From positions 1 through 64,000 of the forward strand of contig NZ_SMAL01000001.1 in assembly GCF_004342165.1 (NCBI RefSeq): a DNA stretch of 64,000 bases. The letters are read 5' to 3'. The notes under the pieces are model-generated. The model saw only the letters and a program-made list of their open reading frames with translations, was not told where the DNA came from and ran no database searches. Source of the stretch: Natranaerovirga pectinivora (GTDB lineage: Bacteria > Bacillota > Clostridia > Lachnospirales > DSM-24629). This document shows, one piece after another, positions 37,108 to 47,249 of the stretch (position 1 is its first letter; each line of letters opens with the position of its first letter). A program made the position numbers and the translations under genes.

Positions 37108-38241
37108 ATGAAAAAATTATTATTAGTCATTACGATTATACTTAGCTTATCAATTATCTTTGCTGGTTGCAGCAGTGAATCTGGGCAAACACCAGCATCA
37201 CCAGTTGGTTCACCAGCACCAGACCCAGTAGAAGCACAAAGTGGGGATGAAGAATTTGTAGTTGGATTTATATATGTGAGTCCAGCTGGAGATGGTGGTT
37301 GGAGTACGTCTCATGATAATGGACGTAAAATGTTAGAAGAAGAATTAGGAGTAAAAACAATTTATAGAGAAAATGTACCAGAAGATCAGCAAGTTGAAAT
37401 TGTTATAAGAGAAATGGTTGATCAAGGTGCAAAAGTTATTTTTGCAACAAGTTTTGGTTATATGGACTATGTGCTAAAAATGGCAGAAGAATTCCCTGAG
37501 GTAAAATTCTTACATGCCACAGGTTATAAATCATCACAAAATGCTATTAATTACTTTGGTAGAGCATATCAAGCAAGATATTTAACAGGAATTGTAGCAG
37601 GGCTTAAATCAGAAACAAATAAAATAGGATATGTTGCAGCTTATCCAATACCAGAAGTTATTCGTGGGATTAATGCCTTTACACTAGGTGCCCAATCTGT
37701 CAATCCTGATATAGAAGTATCTGTACGTTGGACATATACTTGGTACGATCCAGCAACAGAAAAAGAAGCAGCAATTGCTTTGTTGGATCAAGGTGTTGAT
37801 ATTATTGCACAACATCAAGATACAGCAGGACCTCAACAAGCAGCAGAAGAAAGAGGTGTGTGGTCAGTTGGATACCATGCAGATATGACAGCAGTTGCGC
37901 CAGATGCCCATATGACATCGGCTGTTTGGAATTGGGGACCATTCTATGTTGAACAAGTTCAAAAAGTAATGGATGGTACGTGGGTAGCAGAAAACTATTG
38001 GGGTGGTATGGATGCAGGAATTGTTCAATTATCACCTTTAACAAAAAATGCGCCAGATGGAGCAGCAGAAATAGTAGAACCAATTAAACAACAAATTATT
38101 GATGGTGACTATAAAATATTTGTAGGACCAATATATGATCAAGAGGGTAATTTAAAAGTAGAAGAGGGGACTGTCCTTACAGATGAAGAAATGTTAAGTA
38201 TGGGATGGTTTGTAGAAGGTGTAATTGGTGAAATACAGTAG
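37108..38241 (+). CDS. BMP family ABC transporter substrate-binding lipoprotein
   Basis: This 377-residue lipoprotein has a signal peptide ending in the lipobox FAGC (residue 21), a Pro/Ala-rich linker and a BMP/PnrA-type domain starting VGFIYVSPAGDGGWSTSHD. BMP proteins bind purine nucleosides in several bacteria. Together with the next three genes it forms a full importer. Because it follows xanthine dehydrogenase and precedes guanine deaminase, purine bases or nucleosides are the likely cargo. Confidence 0.92.
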   Translation: MKKLLLVITIILSLSIIFAGCSSESGQTPASPVGSPAPDPVEAQSGDEEFVVGFIYVSPAGDGGWSTSHDNGRKMLEEELGVKTIYRENVPEDQQVEIVIREMVDQGAKVIFATSFGYMDYVLKMAEEFPEVKFLHATGYKSSQNAINYFGRAYQARYLTGIVAGLKSETNKIGYVAAYPIPEVIRGINAFTLGAQSVNPDIEVSVRWTYTWYDPATEKEAAIALLDQGVDIIAQHQDTAGPQQAAEERGVWSVGYHADMTAVAPDAHMTSAVWNWGPFYVEQVQKVMDGTWVAENYWGGMDAGIVQLSPLTKNAPDGAAEIVEPIKQQIIDGDYKIFVGPIYDQEGNLKVEEGTVLTDEEMLSMGWFVEGVIGEIQ

Positions 38242-38260
38242 TCGCTAAAGGGGTATGCCT

Positions 38261-39790
38261 ATGTGTGAACAAGAAGTAGTTAGAATAAAGGATATAACAA
38301 AAGTCTTTGGAAATGTTATAGCCAATGAAAATGTAAATCTAACATTAAAAAAAGGTGAAATTCACGCTATATTAGGTGAAAATGGCGCTGGAAAGAGTAC
38401 ATTAATGAACATGTTGTCAGGGATATATACCCCTGACAGCGGTTCAATATTTATTAATGGAGAAGAAATCAAGTTTAGATCGCCTATGGAATCCATTAAA
38501 AATGGAATTGGTATGATTCATCAACATTTTAAATTGGTCAATGTGTTTACTGCTCTTGATAATATAATTGCAGGAAAAAATGGGAAAATTCTTATAAGAA
38601 AAAAAGAGGCTAAAAAAAATGTGATGAAGCTTATGGAAGAAATTGGATTAGACATGAATCTAGACAAAAGTATATATGAAATGTCAATCAGTGAAAAACA
38701 AACAGTGGAGATTATTAAAGCATTGTTCCGAGGGGGTAATATTCTTATATTAGATGAACCTACTGCAGTTCTAACACCCCAAGAAACAGTGAAACTATTT
38801 GATTTACTTAAAAAGATGAAGGAAAAAGGATGTACCATTGTTATTATTACCCATAAACTTAATGAGGTAATGGATATAAGTGATGTGGTTACGATATTAC
38901 GACATGGTAAGACCATAAAAACAGTTAAAACCATTGATACATCGCCAAAAGAGTTAACGGATTTAATGGTAGGAAAAAAAGTTGTTTTAGAAATAGAAAG
39001 AAAAAGCGTAGAAAAACAAGAAGAAATATTAAAGGTTGATAATATTACTTTAAAAGATATCAATAAAGTAAAAAGATTAGATAATATTACATTTGCTTTA
39101 AAAAGTGGTGAGATATTAGGCATAGCTGGTGTAGCTGGAAGTGGACAAAAAGAATTGTGTGAAGTTTTAGCAGGATTAATACAAGTTGATGAAGGAGAAA
39201 TAACGTACAAAGGCGACAAGATTACTGGTCTTAGCCCAAGAGAGCAATACAATAAAAACATTCGTATTGGTTTTGTTCCAGAAGATAGGTTAGGGATGGG
39301 ATTAATACCAAGTATGGATATAGTGGAGAATCTCCTTTTAAAAGAATATCAAAAAGAAAAAGGGTACTTAATAAAGAAGAAGCCCATTATAAAAAAAGCA
39401 AAAAAATTGGTTGATAAATTAGAAATAAAATGCCCTGGTATTAAGGATTATCCAGTAAAAATATTATCCGGTGGTAATATTCAGAAAGTACTTATTGGTA
39501 GAGAAATCGATGCACAACCAGATATATTAATTACTGCATATCCAGTAAGGGGTTTAGATATAGGCGCTTCATTTACCATATATGATTTGCTAAATGAGGA
39601 AAAGTCAAAAGGTGTAGGCATTATTTTTGTAGGTGAAGACTTAGATATCCTATTGTCCTTAGCAGATAGAATTTTAGTTCTTTGCCAAGGCAAAGTAATG
39701 GGAATTGTGGATGCAAAAAAGGTGTCAAAAGAAGAAATAGGATGGTTAATGGCAGGAGAAGTTTTAGAGGAGGCGATACAGCATGCTTAA
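38261..39790 (+). CDS. ABC transporter ATPase, tandem-domain sugar/nucleoside type
   Basis: The 509-residue protein has two ATPase domains, as in nucleoside and ribose importers. The first has a normal Walker A, GENGAGKSTLMN near residue 41. The second has the altered loop GVAGSGQKELCE near 288 and the signature LSGGNIQK. Between the domains is a Q-loop/Walker B with LDEPTAVLTPQE. The ATG at 38261 is chosen over 38255, which is only one base from AAGGGG. It works with the BMP lipoprotein and the two permeases. Confidence 0.93.
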   Translation: MCEQEVVRIKDITKVFGNVIANENVNLTLKKGEIHAILGENGAGKSTLMNMLSGIYTPDSGSIFINGEEIKFRSPMESIKNGIGMIHQHFKLVNVFTALDNIIAGKNGKILIRKKEAKKNVMKLMEEIGLDMNLDKSIYEMSISEKQTVEIIKALFRGGNILILDEPTAVLTPQETVKLFDLLKKMKEKGCTIVIITHKLNEVMDISDVVTILRHGKTIKTVKTIDTSPKELTDLMVGKKVVLEIERKSVEKQEEILKVDNITLKDINKVKRLDNITFALKSGEILGIAGVAGSGQKELCEVLAGLIQVDEGEITYKGDKITGLSPREQYNKNIRIGFVPEDRLGMGLIPSMDIVENLLLKEYQKEKGYLIKKKPIIKKAKKLVDKLEIKCPGIKDYPVKILSGGNIQKVLIGREIDAQPDILITAYPVRGLDIGASFTIYDLLNEEKSKGVGIIFVGEDLDILLSLADRILVLCQGKVMGIVDAKKVSKEEIGWLMAGEVLEEAIQHA

Positions 39791-40853
39791 TATTGTGAAA
39801 AAGACAGAGTGTCCTAAATGGAAGACTTCTATAATTCGATTTAGTGCTGTATTACTAGCACTAATAACAGCATCTTTATTTTTAGTATTAATGGGTTTTA
39901 ATCCTTTGGATATTTATAAAGGAATGTATGATGGTGCATTTGGAACAGAGCATCGTATAAGAGAAACTATTATTAAAACAATTCCTTTGGTCATTACATC
40001 AGTGGGTATTGCATTGGCATTTAAGATGAAGTTTTGGAATATTGGTGCAGAAGGACAGATTATAATGGGGGCCTTTGCTGCCACATATTTTGGTCTTAAT
40101 TATGATCATTTACCTAAACCACTTTTGCTTACCATAATGATAATCGCTTCCATGATTGCAGGCGGAATATGGGCATTTATTCCTGCTTATTTTAAATCAA
40201 AATGGCATACAAATGAGACCATATTTACTCTAATGATGAATTATATAGCACTAGGTTGGATTACATATCTACAATATGGTCCTTGGAAAGATCCTACAGG
40301 GTTTGGATTCCCCAAAATCCCTAGTTTTACAGCTAATGCAATTCTACCAAGGGTTTTTGGTATACATATAGGGTGGATTATGGCACTTGTAATCGTTATA
40401 GGGGTCCATTTATTCATTACTTATACAAAAAAAGGCTATGAGATTTCAGTCATAGGAGAAAGCCACAATACTGCTAGATATGCTGGTATTCCCGTTGATA
40501 AATTGATGGTAACCATGTTATTTGTCAGTGGAAGTATTATTGGGTTAACTGGTATGATTCAAGCTTCAGCAGTAAGTAGGACATTAAATGTAAATATTAC
40601 AGGTGGTGTTGGCTTTACAGCAATAATAACAGCTTGGTTATCAGGGTTAAAAGCCCCTTCAATGATTATTGTGTGTTTGCTCTTTTCAGCAATGTTATCG
40701 GGGGCTAGTTTTATTCAAACAGCATTTCAAATCCCTCAATCCGCAGCAGAAGTTCTTCAAGGACTTATATTGTTTTTTGTGTTAGGGAGTGAGTTTTTTA
40801 TTAATTATCGCATCAAATTATCCAATAAGTTATTTCGAAAATTGGAGGTGTAA
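39783..40853 (+). CDS. ABC transporter permease (nucleoside/purine type)
   Basis: This 356-residue BPD-type-2 permease has about nine hydrophobic helices, with the KFWNIGAEGQIIMGAFAATY segment near residue 82 and GESHNTARYAGIP near 225, characteristic of the YufP-like subunit of BMP-dependent importers. It overlaps the ATPase gene by 8 nt. Confidence 0.92.
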   Translation: MLNIVKKTECPKWKTSIIRFSAVLLALITASLFLVLMGFNPLDIYKGMYDGAFGTEHRIRETIIKTIPLVITSVGIALAFKMKFWNIGAEGQIIMGAFAATYFGLNYDHLPKPLLLTIMIIASMIAGGIWAFIPAYFKSKWHTNETIFTLMMNYIALGWITYLQYGPWKDPTGFGFPKIPSFTANAILPRVFGIHIGWIMALVIVIGVHLFITYTKKGYEISVIGESHNTARYAGIPVDKLMVTMLFVSGSIIGLTGMIQASAVSRTLNVNITGGVGFTAIITAWLSGLKAPSMIIVCLLFSAMLSGASFIQTAFQIPQSAAEVLQGLILFFVLGSEFFINYRIKLSNKLFRKLEV

Positions 40854-40855
40854 AT

Positions 40856-41782
40856 ATGATCAGTTTTTTAACAGCTTCAGTAATAGCAATGACACCTCTT
40901 TTGTTTGCAACATTAGGTGAACTTCTTATGGAAAAATCAGGAAATCTAAACTTAGGTGTTGAAGGTATGATGTTAATGGGTGCTGTGATTGGTTTTTATG
41001 CAGGTTTTCAAACAGAAAATCCTATTATGGCATTATTAGCTGCTAGTGGTGCAGGGGCATTAGGTGCTCTAATATATGCCATTTTAACAGTAACATTAAG
41101 GGCGAACCAAGTTGTATCCGGGTTGGCATTAACTATTTTTGGAACAGGATTTGCTAATTTTTTTGGAAGACTTTTAGTGGGAAAATCTATTCCAAGAGGG
41201 ATAACCAACTTTTTCTCAAAAAAAACAATACCTCTTCTTGGAGATATTCCGTATATTGGACCTGTGTTTTTTAGGCAAGATTTATTTGTTTATTTAGGCT
41301 ATCTATTAGTCATACTAATTGGTGTATATCTTTACCATACAAGAAAAGGTTTGAATTTAAGAATGGTAGGAGAAAATCCAGCAGCAGCAGACGCTATTGG
41401 TATACCAGTAAACTTATACAAATATATTCATATACTATTTGGTGGAGTGTTATGTGGCCTTGGTGGAGCGTATTTATCCTTGGTATATGTTCCTGCTTGG
41501 CAAGAAGGTATAGTAGCAGGACGAGGGTGGATAGCAATTGCATTGGTTATATTTAGCCAATGGAATCCATACAAAGCATTTTTAGGGGCTTACTTATTTG
41601 GTGGATTGCATATTGCTGGTTTTAGGTTACAGAGTTTTAAATTACCTATTTCACAATATTTTATAAACTTACTGCCCTATATAGTTACTATTATAGTATT
41701 GGTTATTGGCTCTATTAAAGAGAATAAGAAAAACAATGCGCCAGAAGGACTGACCATTCCATATTTTAGAGAAGATAGATAG
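40856..41782 (+). CDS. ABC transporter permease (nucleoside/purine type), second subunit
   Basis: This 308-residue permease is paired with the previous one, with the family stretches GELLMEKSGNLNLGVEGMML near residue 22, a LRANQVVSGLALTIFG segment, and RMVGENPAAADAIGIP near 168. It forms the heterodimeric channel of the BMP-type importer. Two bases separate it from the upstream gene. Confidence 0.93.
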   Translation: MISFLTASVIAMTPLLFATLGELLMEKSGNLNLGVEGMMLMGAVIGFYAGFQTENPIMALLAASGAGALGALIYAILTVTLRANQVVSGLALTIFGTGFANFFGRLLVGKSIPRGITNFFSKKTIPLLGDIPYIGPVFFRQDLFVYLGYLLVILIGVYLYHTRKGLNLRMVGENPAAADAIGIPVNLYKYIHILFGGVLCGLGGAYLSLVYVPAWQEGIVAGRGWIAIALVIFSQWNPYKAFLGAYLFGGLHIAGFRLQSFKLPISQYFINLLPYIVTIIVLVIGSIKENKKNNAPEGLTIPYFREDR

Positions 41783-41800
41783 CAGAAAGGATGTTAGCTT

Positions 41801-43057
41801 ATGGAACATATTAAAATATTTAAAGGTGATATCATTTTTACAGAAAGGCCAGAAGTATTTACAACATATAAAGATGGGTTTGTAGTTGTAAAAAATGGTA
41901 CCATTTTAGCCGTTTATAAAGATATTCCAGAAAGCTATAAAGGGTTACCAGTTGAAAATCATAGGGATAAATTAATTATACCTGGCTTAGTGGATCTACA
42001 TGTCCATGGCCCTCAATTTGATCAAGTTGGTCTAGGTATGGATAAGGAATTAATTGATTGGTTGAATATTTATACATTCCAATTAGAAAGTAAATTCAAA
42101 GATGTAGAATATGCAAAAGAAGTTTATACAAGATTTGTTGAAGCATTAGTAAAAGGAGGCACTACAAGAGTTTGTATTTATGCCACCATTCACAAACAAA
42201 GTACAGAGCTACTCTATGATTTGCTAATTCACAAAGGTATAGGTGCTTATGTAGGAAAAGTCAATATGGATCAAAATGGTGGTATTAATCTACAAGAAGA
42301 CACACTAGAATCTATAGAAAACACAGAAGCATTAATTAAGAAATATAAAAATCATTCAATGGTAAAACCAATTATTACACCAAGATTTGCACCTAATTGT
42401 ACAACAGCATTATTAAAGGCATTAGGAGATTTAGCAGCAAAGTACAATATACCTGTCCAATCACATCTTTCTGAAAATAAAAAAGAAGTTGAGTGGGTAA
42501 AGGAACTCTTTTCTGATTGTTCATCCTATGGTGATGTTTATAACAAATACGGCTTATTTGGTCAAAAACCTACTTTGATGGCACATGGTATTTACTTAGT
42601 AGAAGAAGAAATTGAAATGTTAAGAAATCAAGAGGTTACAATTGTACATTGTCCAGATTCTAATATGAATTTGGCTAGCGGCATAATGCCAACTAGAAGA
42701 TGGTTAAATGAAGGTATAAACATAGGATTAGGCAGCGATGTTGGCGGTGGACATTTGTTGTCAATGACTCAAACAATGGTTAGAGCAATTCAAAACTCTA
42801 AGGTGCTTCAAAGTATCACAGGAGAAAAAAGTTTATCTACATCAGAGGCTTTTTATATGGCTACAAAAGGTGGAGGAAGTTTTTTTGGAAAAGTTGGAAG
42901 CTTTGAAAAAGGATATGTATTTGATGCATTGATTATAGATGATGAAAAATGGACAAAAGAAAGATTAACAATACAAGAGCGGCTTAATCGTTTTATTTAT
43001 ACAGGTGATGATCGAAATATAATATCCCGCTATTGCAACGGATTTTATATAAAGTAA
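41801..43057 (+). CDS. guaD: Guanine deaminase
   Basis: Guanine deaminase converts guanine to xanthine plus ammonia. The 418-residue protein is of the zinc amidohydrolase type. Metal and substrate motifs include PGLVDLHVHGPQFDQVGLGM near residue 63, VQSHLSENKKEVEWVKELF near 221, MAHGIYLVEEE near 263 and GLGSDVGGGHLLSM near 309. Position next to xanthine dehydrogenases and a xanthine permease supports the assignment. It feeds guanine into the same pool as imported xanthine. Confidence 0.88.
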   Translation: MEHIKIFKGDIIFTERPEVFTTYKDGFVVVKNGTILAVYKDIPESYKGLPVENHRDKLIIPGLVDLHVHGPQFDQVGLGMDKELIDWLNIYTFQLESKFKDVEYAKEVYTRFVEALVKGGTTRVCIYATIHKQSTELLYDLLIHKGIGAYVGKVNMDQNGGINLQEDTLESIENTEALIKKYKNHSMVKPIITPRFAPNCTTALLKALGDLAAKYNIPVQSHLSENKKEVEWVKELFSDCSSYGDVYNKYGLFGQKPTLMAHGIYLVEEEIEMLRNQEVTIVHCPDSNMNLASGIMPTRRWLNEGINIGLGSDVGGGHLLSMTQTMVRAIQNSKVLQSITGEKSLSTSEAFYMATKGGGSFFGKVGSFEKGYVFDALIIDDEKWTKERLTIQERLNRFIYTGDDRNIISRYCNGFYIK

Positions 43058-43099
43058 CTAAGGAATATAAAAAATTCATTATGAAAAGGAGAGATAATT

Positions 43100-44443
43100 A
43101 TGAGTTCAAAAGCATTAACATCCGTTTATGACATTGATGGAAAACCACCTATTAAGGAAGCGGTACCACTAGCATTTCAACATGTTTTGGCTATGTTTGC
43201 GGGTAATGTAACAGTGCCAATTGTAGTTGCTCGTGGTATAGGGGTAGATGGAGAAATTGGTTTTTTAATTCAGTGTGCTATGTTAGCAGCAGGTATAGCG
43301 ACACTAATTCAGGCTTTTAAAATATGGAAGCTAGGTGCAAAATTACCTATTGTTATGGGTACTAGTTTTGGATTTGTTTCAACAGGTATTATTATTGGTA
43401 ACACTTATGGTCTATCAGGTTTATTAGGTGCTTGTCTTATTGGGGGGATATTTGAAGCCATATTAGGATTCTTTATAAAGCCTTTGAAAAAGTTTTTTCC
43501 ACCAATTGTTACAGGAACAGTGCTATTAACAATAGGGCTTTACCTATTGCCAACTGGAATTAACTATGTAGCAGGTGGTGTTGGTAATCCAGAGTTTGGG
43601 GCATTTAAATACTTAGCTTTAGCTGGTGTTACTTTAGTTACCATTGTCTTATTTAATCAATTTGGTAAAGGCATTGTAAAAATGTCTGCCATTTTACTAG
43701 GTATTATTGTTGGTTATATTGTTGCAATACCATTTGATATGGTTGATTTTACAAGAGTTGCTAATGCAAATTGGTTTGGTTTTCCAACCCCACTAAGATA
43801 TGGTCTTAGTTTTCATTGGGAAGCTATTAGTGCAATGTTAATTCTGTACATAGTTACAGCAGTAGAAACAGTGGGTGATATCTCAGGTATAACCATTGGT
43901 GGGGCGGGAAGAGAAGCAACTGATGATGAGTTATCAGGAGGTGTAATTGCAGATGGGGTAGGAAGTATTATTGGAGCATTCTTTAATGCTTTACCTAATA
44001 CATCATTCAGTCAAAATGTAGGGATTATATCTTTTACAAAAGTAATGAGTACCTTTGTTGTGAAGATTGGTGGTGTTATTTTAATACTGGCTGCTTTGGT
44101 TCCAAAATTTGGTGAAGTGATTGCTGTTATGCCAGCTAGTGTTCTTGGTGGTGCAGCGGTTATTATGTTTGGATCTATTGCTGTAATGGGTATTAAACTA
44201 ATTAGTTCACAACCGTTAGGGAATAGAGAGGTATTAATCCTAGCCATTGCTCTTTGTCTGGGATTTGGATTCGGAACTGTTCCAAATGCTTTAAATGCAT
44301 TTCCACAATCTGTTCAAAATATATTTGGAGGATCTGGAATTGTTATTAGTTTCTTTGTAACAGCTATATTAAATGCCATACTTCCAAAAGAAGATTCTAA
44401 AGATGGTTTTGATATAGGAAAAACATTAGATCATAGTGCATAA
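43100..44443 (+). CDS. NCS2 family xanthine (uracil-xanthine) permease
   Basis: This 447-residue transporter has 12-14 hydrophobic helices. Diagnostic NCS2 stretches are LAFQHVLAMFAGNVTVPIVV near residue 27, VETVGDISGITIGGAGREAT near 257 and the NALPNTSFSQNVGIISFTKV segment near 298, which in characterised members is typical of xanthine and urate carriers. It gives a second uptake route beside the ABC importer. Confidence 0.92.
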   Translation: MSSKALTSVYDIDGKPPIKEAVPLAFQHVLAMFAGNVTVPIVVARGIGVDGEIGFLIQCAMLAAGIATLIQAFKIWKLGAKLPIVMGTSFGFVSTGIIIGNTYGLSGLLGACLIGGIFEAILGFFIKPLKKFFPPIVTGTVLLTIGLYLLPTGINYVAGGVGNPEFGAFKYLALAGVTLVTIVLFNQFGKGIVKMSAILLGIIVGYIVAIPFDMVDFTRVANANWFGFPTPLRYGLSFHWEAISAMLILYIVTAVETVGDISGITIGGAGREATDDELSGGVIADGVGSIIGAFFNALPNTSFSQNVGIISFTKVMSTFVVKIGGVILILAALVPKFGEVIAVMPASVLGGAAVIMFGSIAVMGIKLISSQPLGNREVLILAIALCLGFGFGTVPNALNAFPQSVQNIFGGSGIVISFFVTAILNAILPKEDSKDGFDIGKTLDHSA

Positions 44444-44472
44444 TAGAATAATGGCTTAAAGGAGGCAAACTT

Positions 44473-47199
44473 ATGAAGATTACTATTTCTATTACCGTTA
44501 ATGGTATACTATATAATAAAGAAGTCGATGAAAATTTGTCTTTGCTTAGATTTTTAAGGGAAGATTTAGGGTTAATTGGAACTAAAAATGGTTGTGGAAC
44601 TGGACATTGTGGTACATGTACTGTTATCGTCAATAAGGAAGCAAAACGCTCTTGTATCGTAAAAATGGGAAAAATAAATAATGGAATTGTTGAAACCATT
44701 GAAGGTGTGTCTTTAAATGATAAATTAAATTATATACAACAAGGTTTTATTGATGAAGGTGCAGTACAATGCGGTTTTTGTACCCCAGGAATGATAATGG
44801 CAACCAAAGCATTATTAGATAAAATTGATCATCCAACAGATGATGAGATTAAAGAAGCCCTAAAACATAATATTTGTAGATGTACGGGTTATATAACTAT
44901 TATTAAAGCCGTTCAAAGAGCTGCGTTTTTAAAACAACAAATGGTTTTAGAAGAATTAATAATAACTTCAGATAATTATATAGGGAAACCTGTTCTTCGT
45001 AAGGATGCTTTAAGTAAAGTTAAAGGTGAGCGTGTATTTGCTGATGATTATAGTGAAGAGGATATGTTGTTTGGTAAGCTTGTATTTAGTAAGCACGCTC
45101 ACGCTAAAATTATTTCTATAGATGCTAAAAAAGCTAAGATTGCACCAGGTGTTGTAACAATATTAACAGGCAAAGATGTACCAGGGATTAATGCTTTTGG
45201 GTTATTTGAATCTGATCAGCCTGTTATAGCAGAAGATGAAGTGAAATTTTTAGGCGAAGTTGTTGCTGTTGTGTATGCAGAGTCAAGTGATGAGGCTGAA
45301 AATGCAGCAGGTTTAATAGAGGTAGAGTATGAAGTTTTAGAGTCAGTGTTATCACCATTAGAAGCATTTAAAGAGGATGCTCCGTTAATACATAAGGATA
45401 AGAAGGATAATGTTATTCATTATGTTAATGTTAGGAAAGGTGACATAGATAAAGGATTTGAAGATGCTGATGTTGTAGTGGAAGGGTATTATTATACACC
45501 TGCTATAGAGCATGCTTATTTAGAACCAGAAGCTTGCCTTGCAAAACCTGAAAGTAATGGGACGTTGACAGTATGGACTGGTAATCAAGGGTCCCATGCT
45601 TATCAAGAAATGATTGCTAGAAATCTTAATATTCCGTTAGAAAAGGTAAGAGTAATATATACCCCTTGTGGTGGTGGCTTTGGAGGTAAGGAAGAACCAA
45701 CGGTTCAAATTCACGCTGCACTTGGTGCCTATAAGTTAGGTAGAGCAGTAAAAATGGTTCTTACTAGAGAAGAATCAATAAGAATGAGTACAAAGCGCCA
45801 TCCAATGCATATCTGGATGAAGCATGCTGCTACAAAAGAGGGGAAACTTTTAGCAATGGAATCTAAAGTTATTGCTGATGCAGGGGCATATATTTCCCAG
45901 ACAAAACCAGTTATTTTTAGATCAGCTGTTACAGCTACAGGACCATATGTTATTCCGAATGTAAAAGCAGATTCATATGGTTTATACACACATAACAATC
46001 CTAGCGGTGCATTTAGAGGTTTTGGCAGTACCCAAGCTAGTTTTGCAGCAGAGATTCAAATGGATAAAATTGCTAAAGAATTGAATATAGATTCAGTTCG
46101 TTTAAGAAAGCTAAATGCTTTTGAGAAAGGAAAAGTCACAAGTACAGGGCAAGTACTAAAAGATGGTGTTGGGTATTTAGGAACTTTAGAAGCAGCTGAA
46201 AAAGCCCTATTAAAAATGAAAAAAGAATACGAAAAGATTTTTGTCCCAGCCCATAAAAAAATAGGATTTGGAATTGCAAGCTCTTATAAAAATGTTGGTA
46301 TTGGTACGGGTAAACTAGATCAAGCTGGTGCTATCGTTAATGTAGAAGAAAACGGAAGAGTAACTGTAAAAATGGGTGCTACCGATATGGGCCAAGGCGC
46401 AGATACAATAATGGCTCAAATTGCTGCAACAACCTTAAAAGTACCCTATGAAATAGTGGATGTCATTGCATGTGATACCCTTATTTGTCCAGATGGAGGG
46501 ATGACAACAGCCTCTAGACAAACCTATGTCACAGGTAATGCAGTAAAGAAAGCATCAGAGATTCTTAAAGAAAAGCTGATAAAGTATACAGATGGAGAAA
46601 AAATTACTCAAGAGGCATTGAAAAATGCGTATATAATAGCCAATGAAAAGAAAGACCATTTATTGGTTGAAACAGACTATCGACCACCAAAAACATATCC
46701 CCATGAAGCCGATGGAAATCATGTGCCAGGCAAGCCCTTAGAGGCATATGATATTCATTATTCCTATTGTTTTGCGTCTGTTGCTGTAGCTGTTGAAGTA
46801 GATACCCTATCAGGGGAAGTAAAAGTTTTAAAAGTAAGTGCGGCACAAGATGTTGGAAAGGCAATTCATCCTCAGAATGTTACAGGGCAAATAGAAGGTG
46901 CAGTGGTTATGGGAATGGGTTTTGCATTATCAGAAGAGTTTTTACAAGACGATAAAGAAATAATAACCAATAACTTAAATAAATTAAAGATACCCAAAAT
47001 TAAAGATACCCCTGATATTGAAGCTATTATTGTTGAGGTCCCCCAATTAGAAGGACCATTTGGTGCAAAAGGAATGGGTGAAGTAGGTCTTAACCCTATG
47101 GCGCCAGCTATATCTAATGCAATTTATGATGCGGTAGGGATCAGACTTCAATCTTTACCGATGAAAAAAGAAAAGGTATTAGCAGCATTGAAGGGATAG
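44473..47199 (+). CDS. Fused xanthine dehydrogenase (2Fe-2S domains plus molybdenum domain)
   Basis: This 908-residue chain joins the 2Fe-2S subunit (CGTGHCGTC near residue 41, VQCGFCTPGM near 98, NICRCTGY near 134) to the molybdopterin subunit, with no FAD domain. That is the layout of the Desulfovibrio aldehyde oxidoreductase, which has about the same length. However the active site is of the purine type: GGFGGKEE gives Glu407, SGAFRGFG gives Arg515, and the catalytic base is Glu870 in KGMGEVGL. I therefore prefer a purine hydroxylase. It would need a separate electron acceptor. Confidence 0.9.
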   Translation: MKITISITVNGILYNKEVDENLSLLRFLREDLGLIGTKNGCGTGHCGTCTVIVNKEAKRSCIVKMGKINNGIVETIEGVSLNDKLNYIQQGFIDEGAVQCGFCTPGMIMATKALLDKIDHPTDDEIKEALKHNICRCTGYITIIKAVQRAAFLKQQMVLEELIITSDNYIGKPVLRKDALSKVKGERVFADDYSEEDMLFGKLVFSKHAHAKIISIDAKKAKIAPGVVTILTGKDVPGINAFGLFESDQPVIAEDEVKFLGEVVAVVYAESSDEAENAAGLIEVEYEVLESVLSPLEAFKEDAPLIHKDKKDNVIHYVNVRKGDIDKGFEDADVVVEGYYYTPAIEHAYLEPEACLAKPESNGTLTVWTGNQGSHAYQEMIARNLNIPLEKVRVIYTPCGGGFGGKEEPTVQIHAALGAYKLGRAVKMVLTREESIRMSTKRHPMHIWMKHAATKEGKLLAMESKVIADAGAYISQTKPVIFRSAVTATGPYVIPNVKADSYGLYTHNNPSGAFRGFGSTQASFAAEIQMDKIAKELNIDSVRLRKLNAFEKGKVTSTGQVLKDGVGYLGTLEAAEKALLKMKKEYEKIFVPAHKKIGFGIASSYKNVGIGTGKLDQAGAIVNVEENGRVTVKMGATDMGQGADTIMAQIAATTLKVPYEIVDVIACDTLICPDGGMTTASRQTYVTGNAVKKASEILKEKLIKYTDGEKITQEALKNAYIIANEKKDHLLVETDYRPPKTYPHEADGNHVPGKPLEAYDIHYSYCFASVAVAVEVDTLSGEVKVLKVSAAQDVGKAIHPQNVTGQIEGAVVMGMGFALSEEFLQDDKEIITNNLNKLKIPKIKDTPDIEAIIVEVPQLEGPFGAKGMGEVGLNPMAPAISNAIYDAVGIRLQSLPMKKEKVLAALKG

Positions 47200-47216
47200 G
47201 GATTTTATGTTATAAT
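47188..47216 (+). promoter_or_regulatory. Possible sigma-A promoter of the XRE-cupin gene
   Basis: TTGAAG at 47188-47193 and TATAAT at 47211-47216 are separated by 17 bp, overlapping the end of the fused hydroxylase gene. Confidence 0.5.
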
Positions 47217-47249
47217 GTATCAAAAAATTCGTAAAAAGGAAGAAAAATT

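Noticed and set aside
38521-39261. 246-codon minus-strand frame in the ABC ATPase gene
   Set aside because: It is the antisense shadow of a highly conserved ATPase.
44473-47199. Aldehyde oxidoreductase identity of the fused hydroxylase
   Set aside because: The layout and length fit, but the Glu407/Arg515 pair is that of purine enzymes and the neighbours are purine genes.
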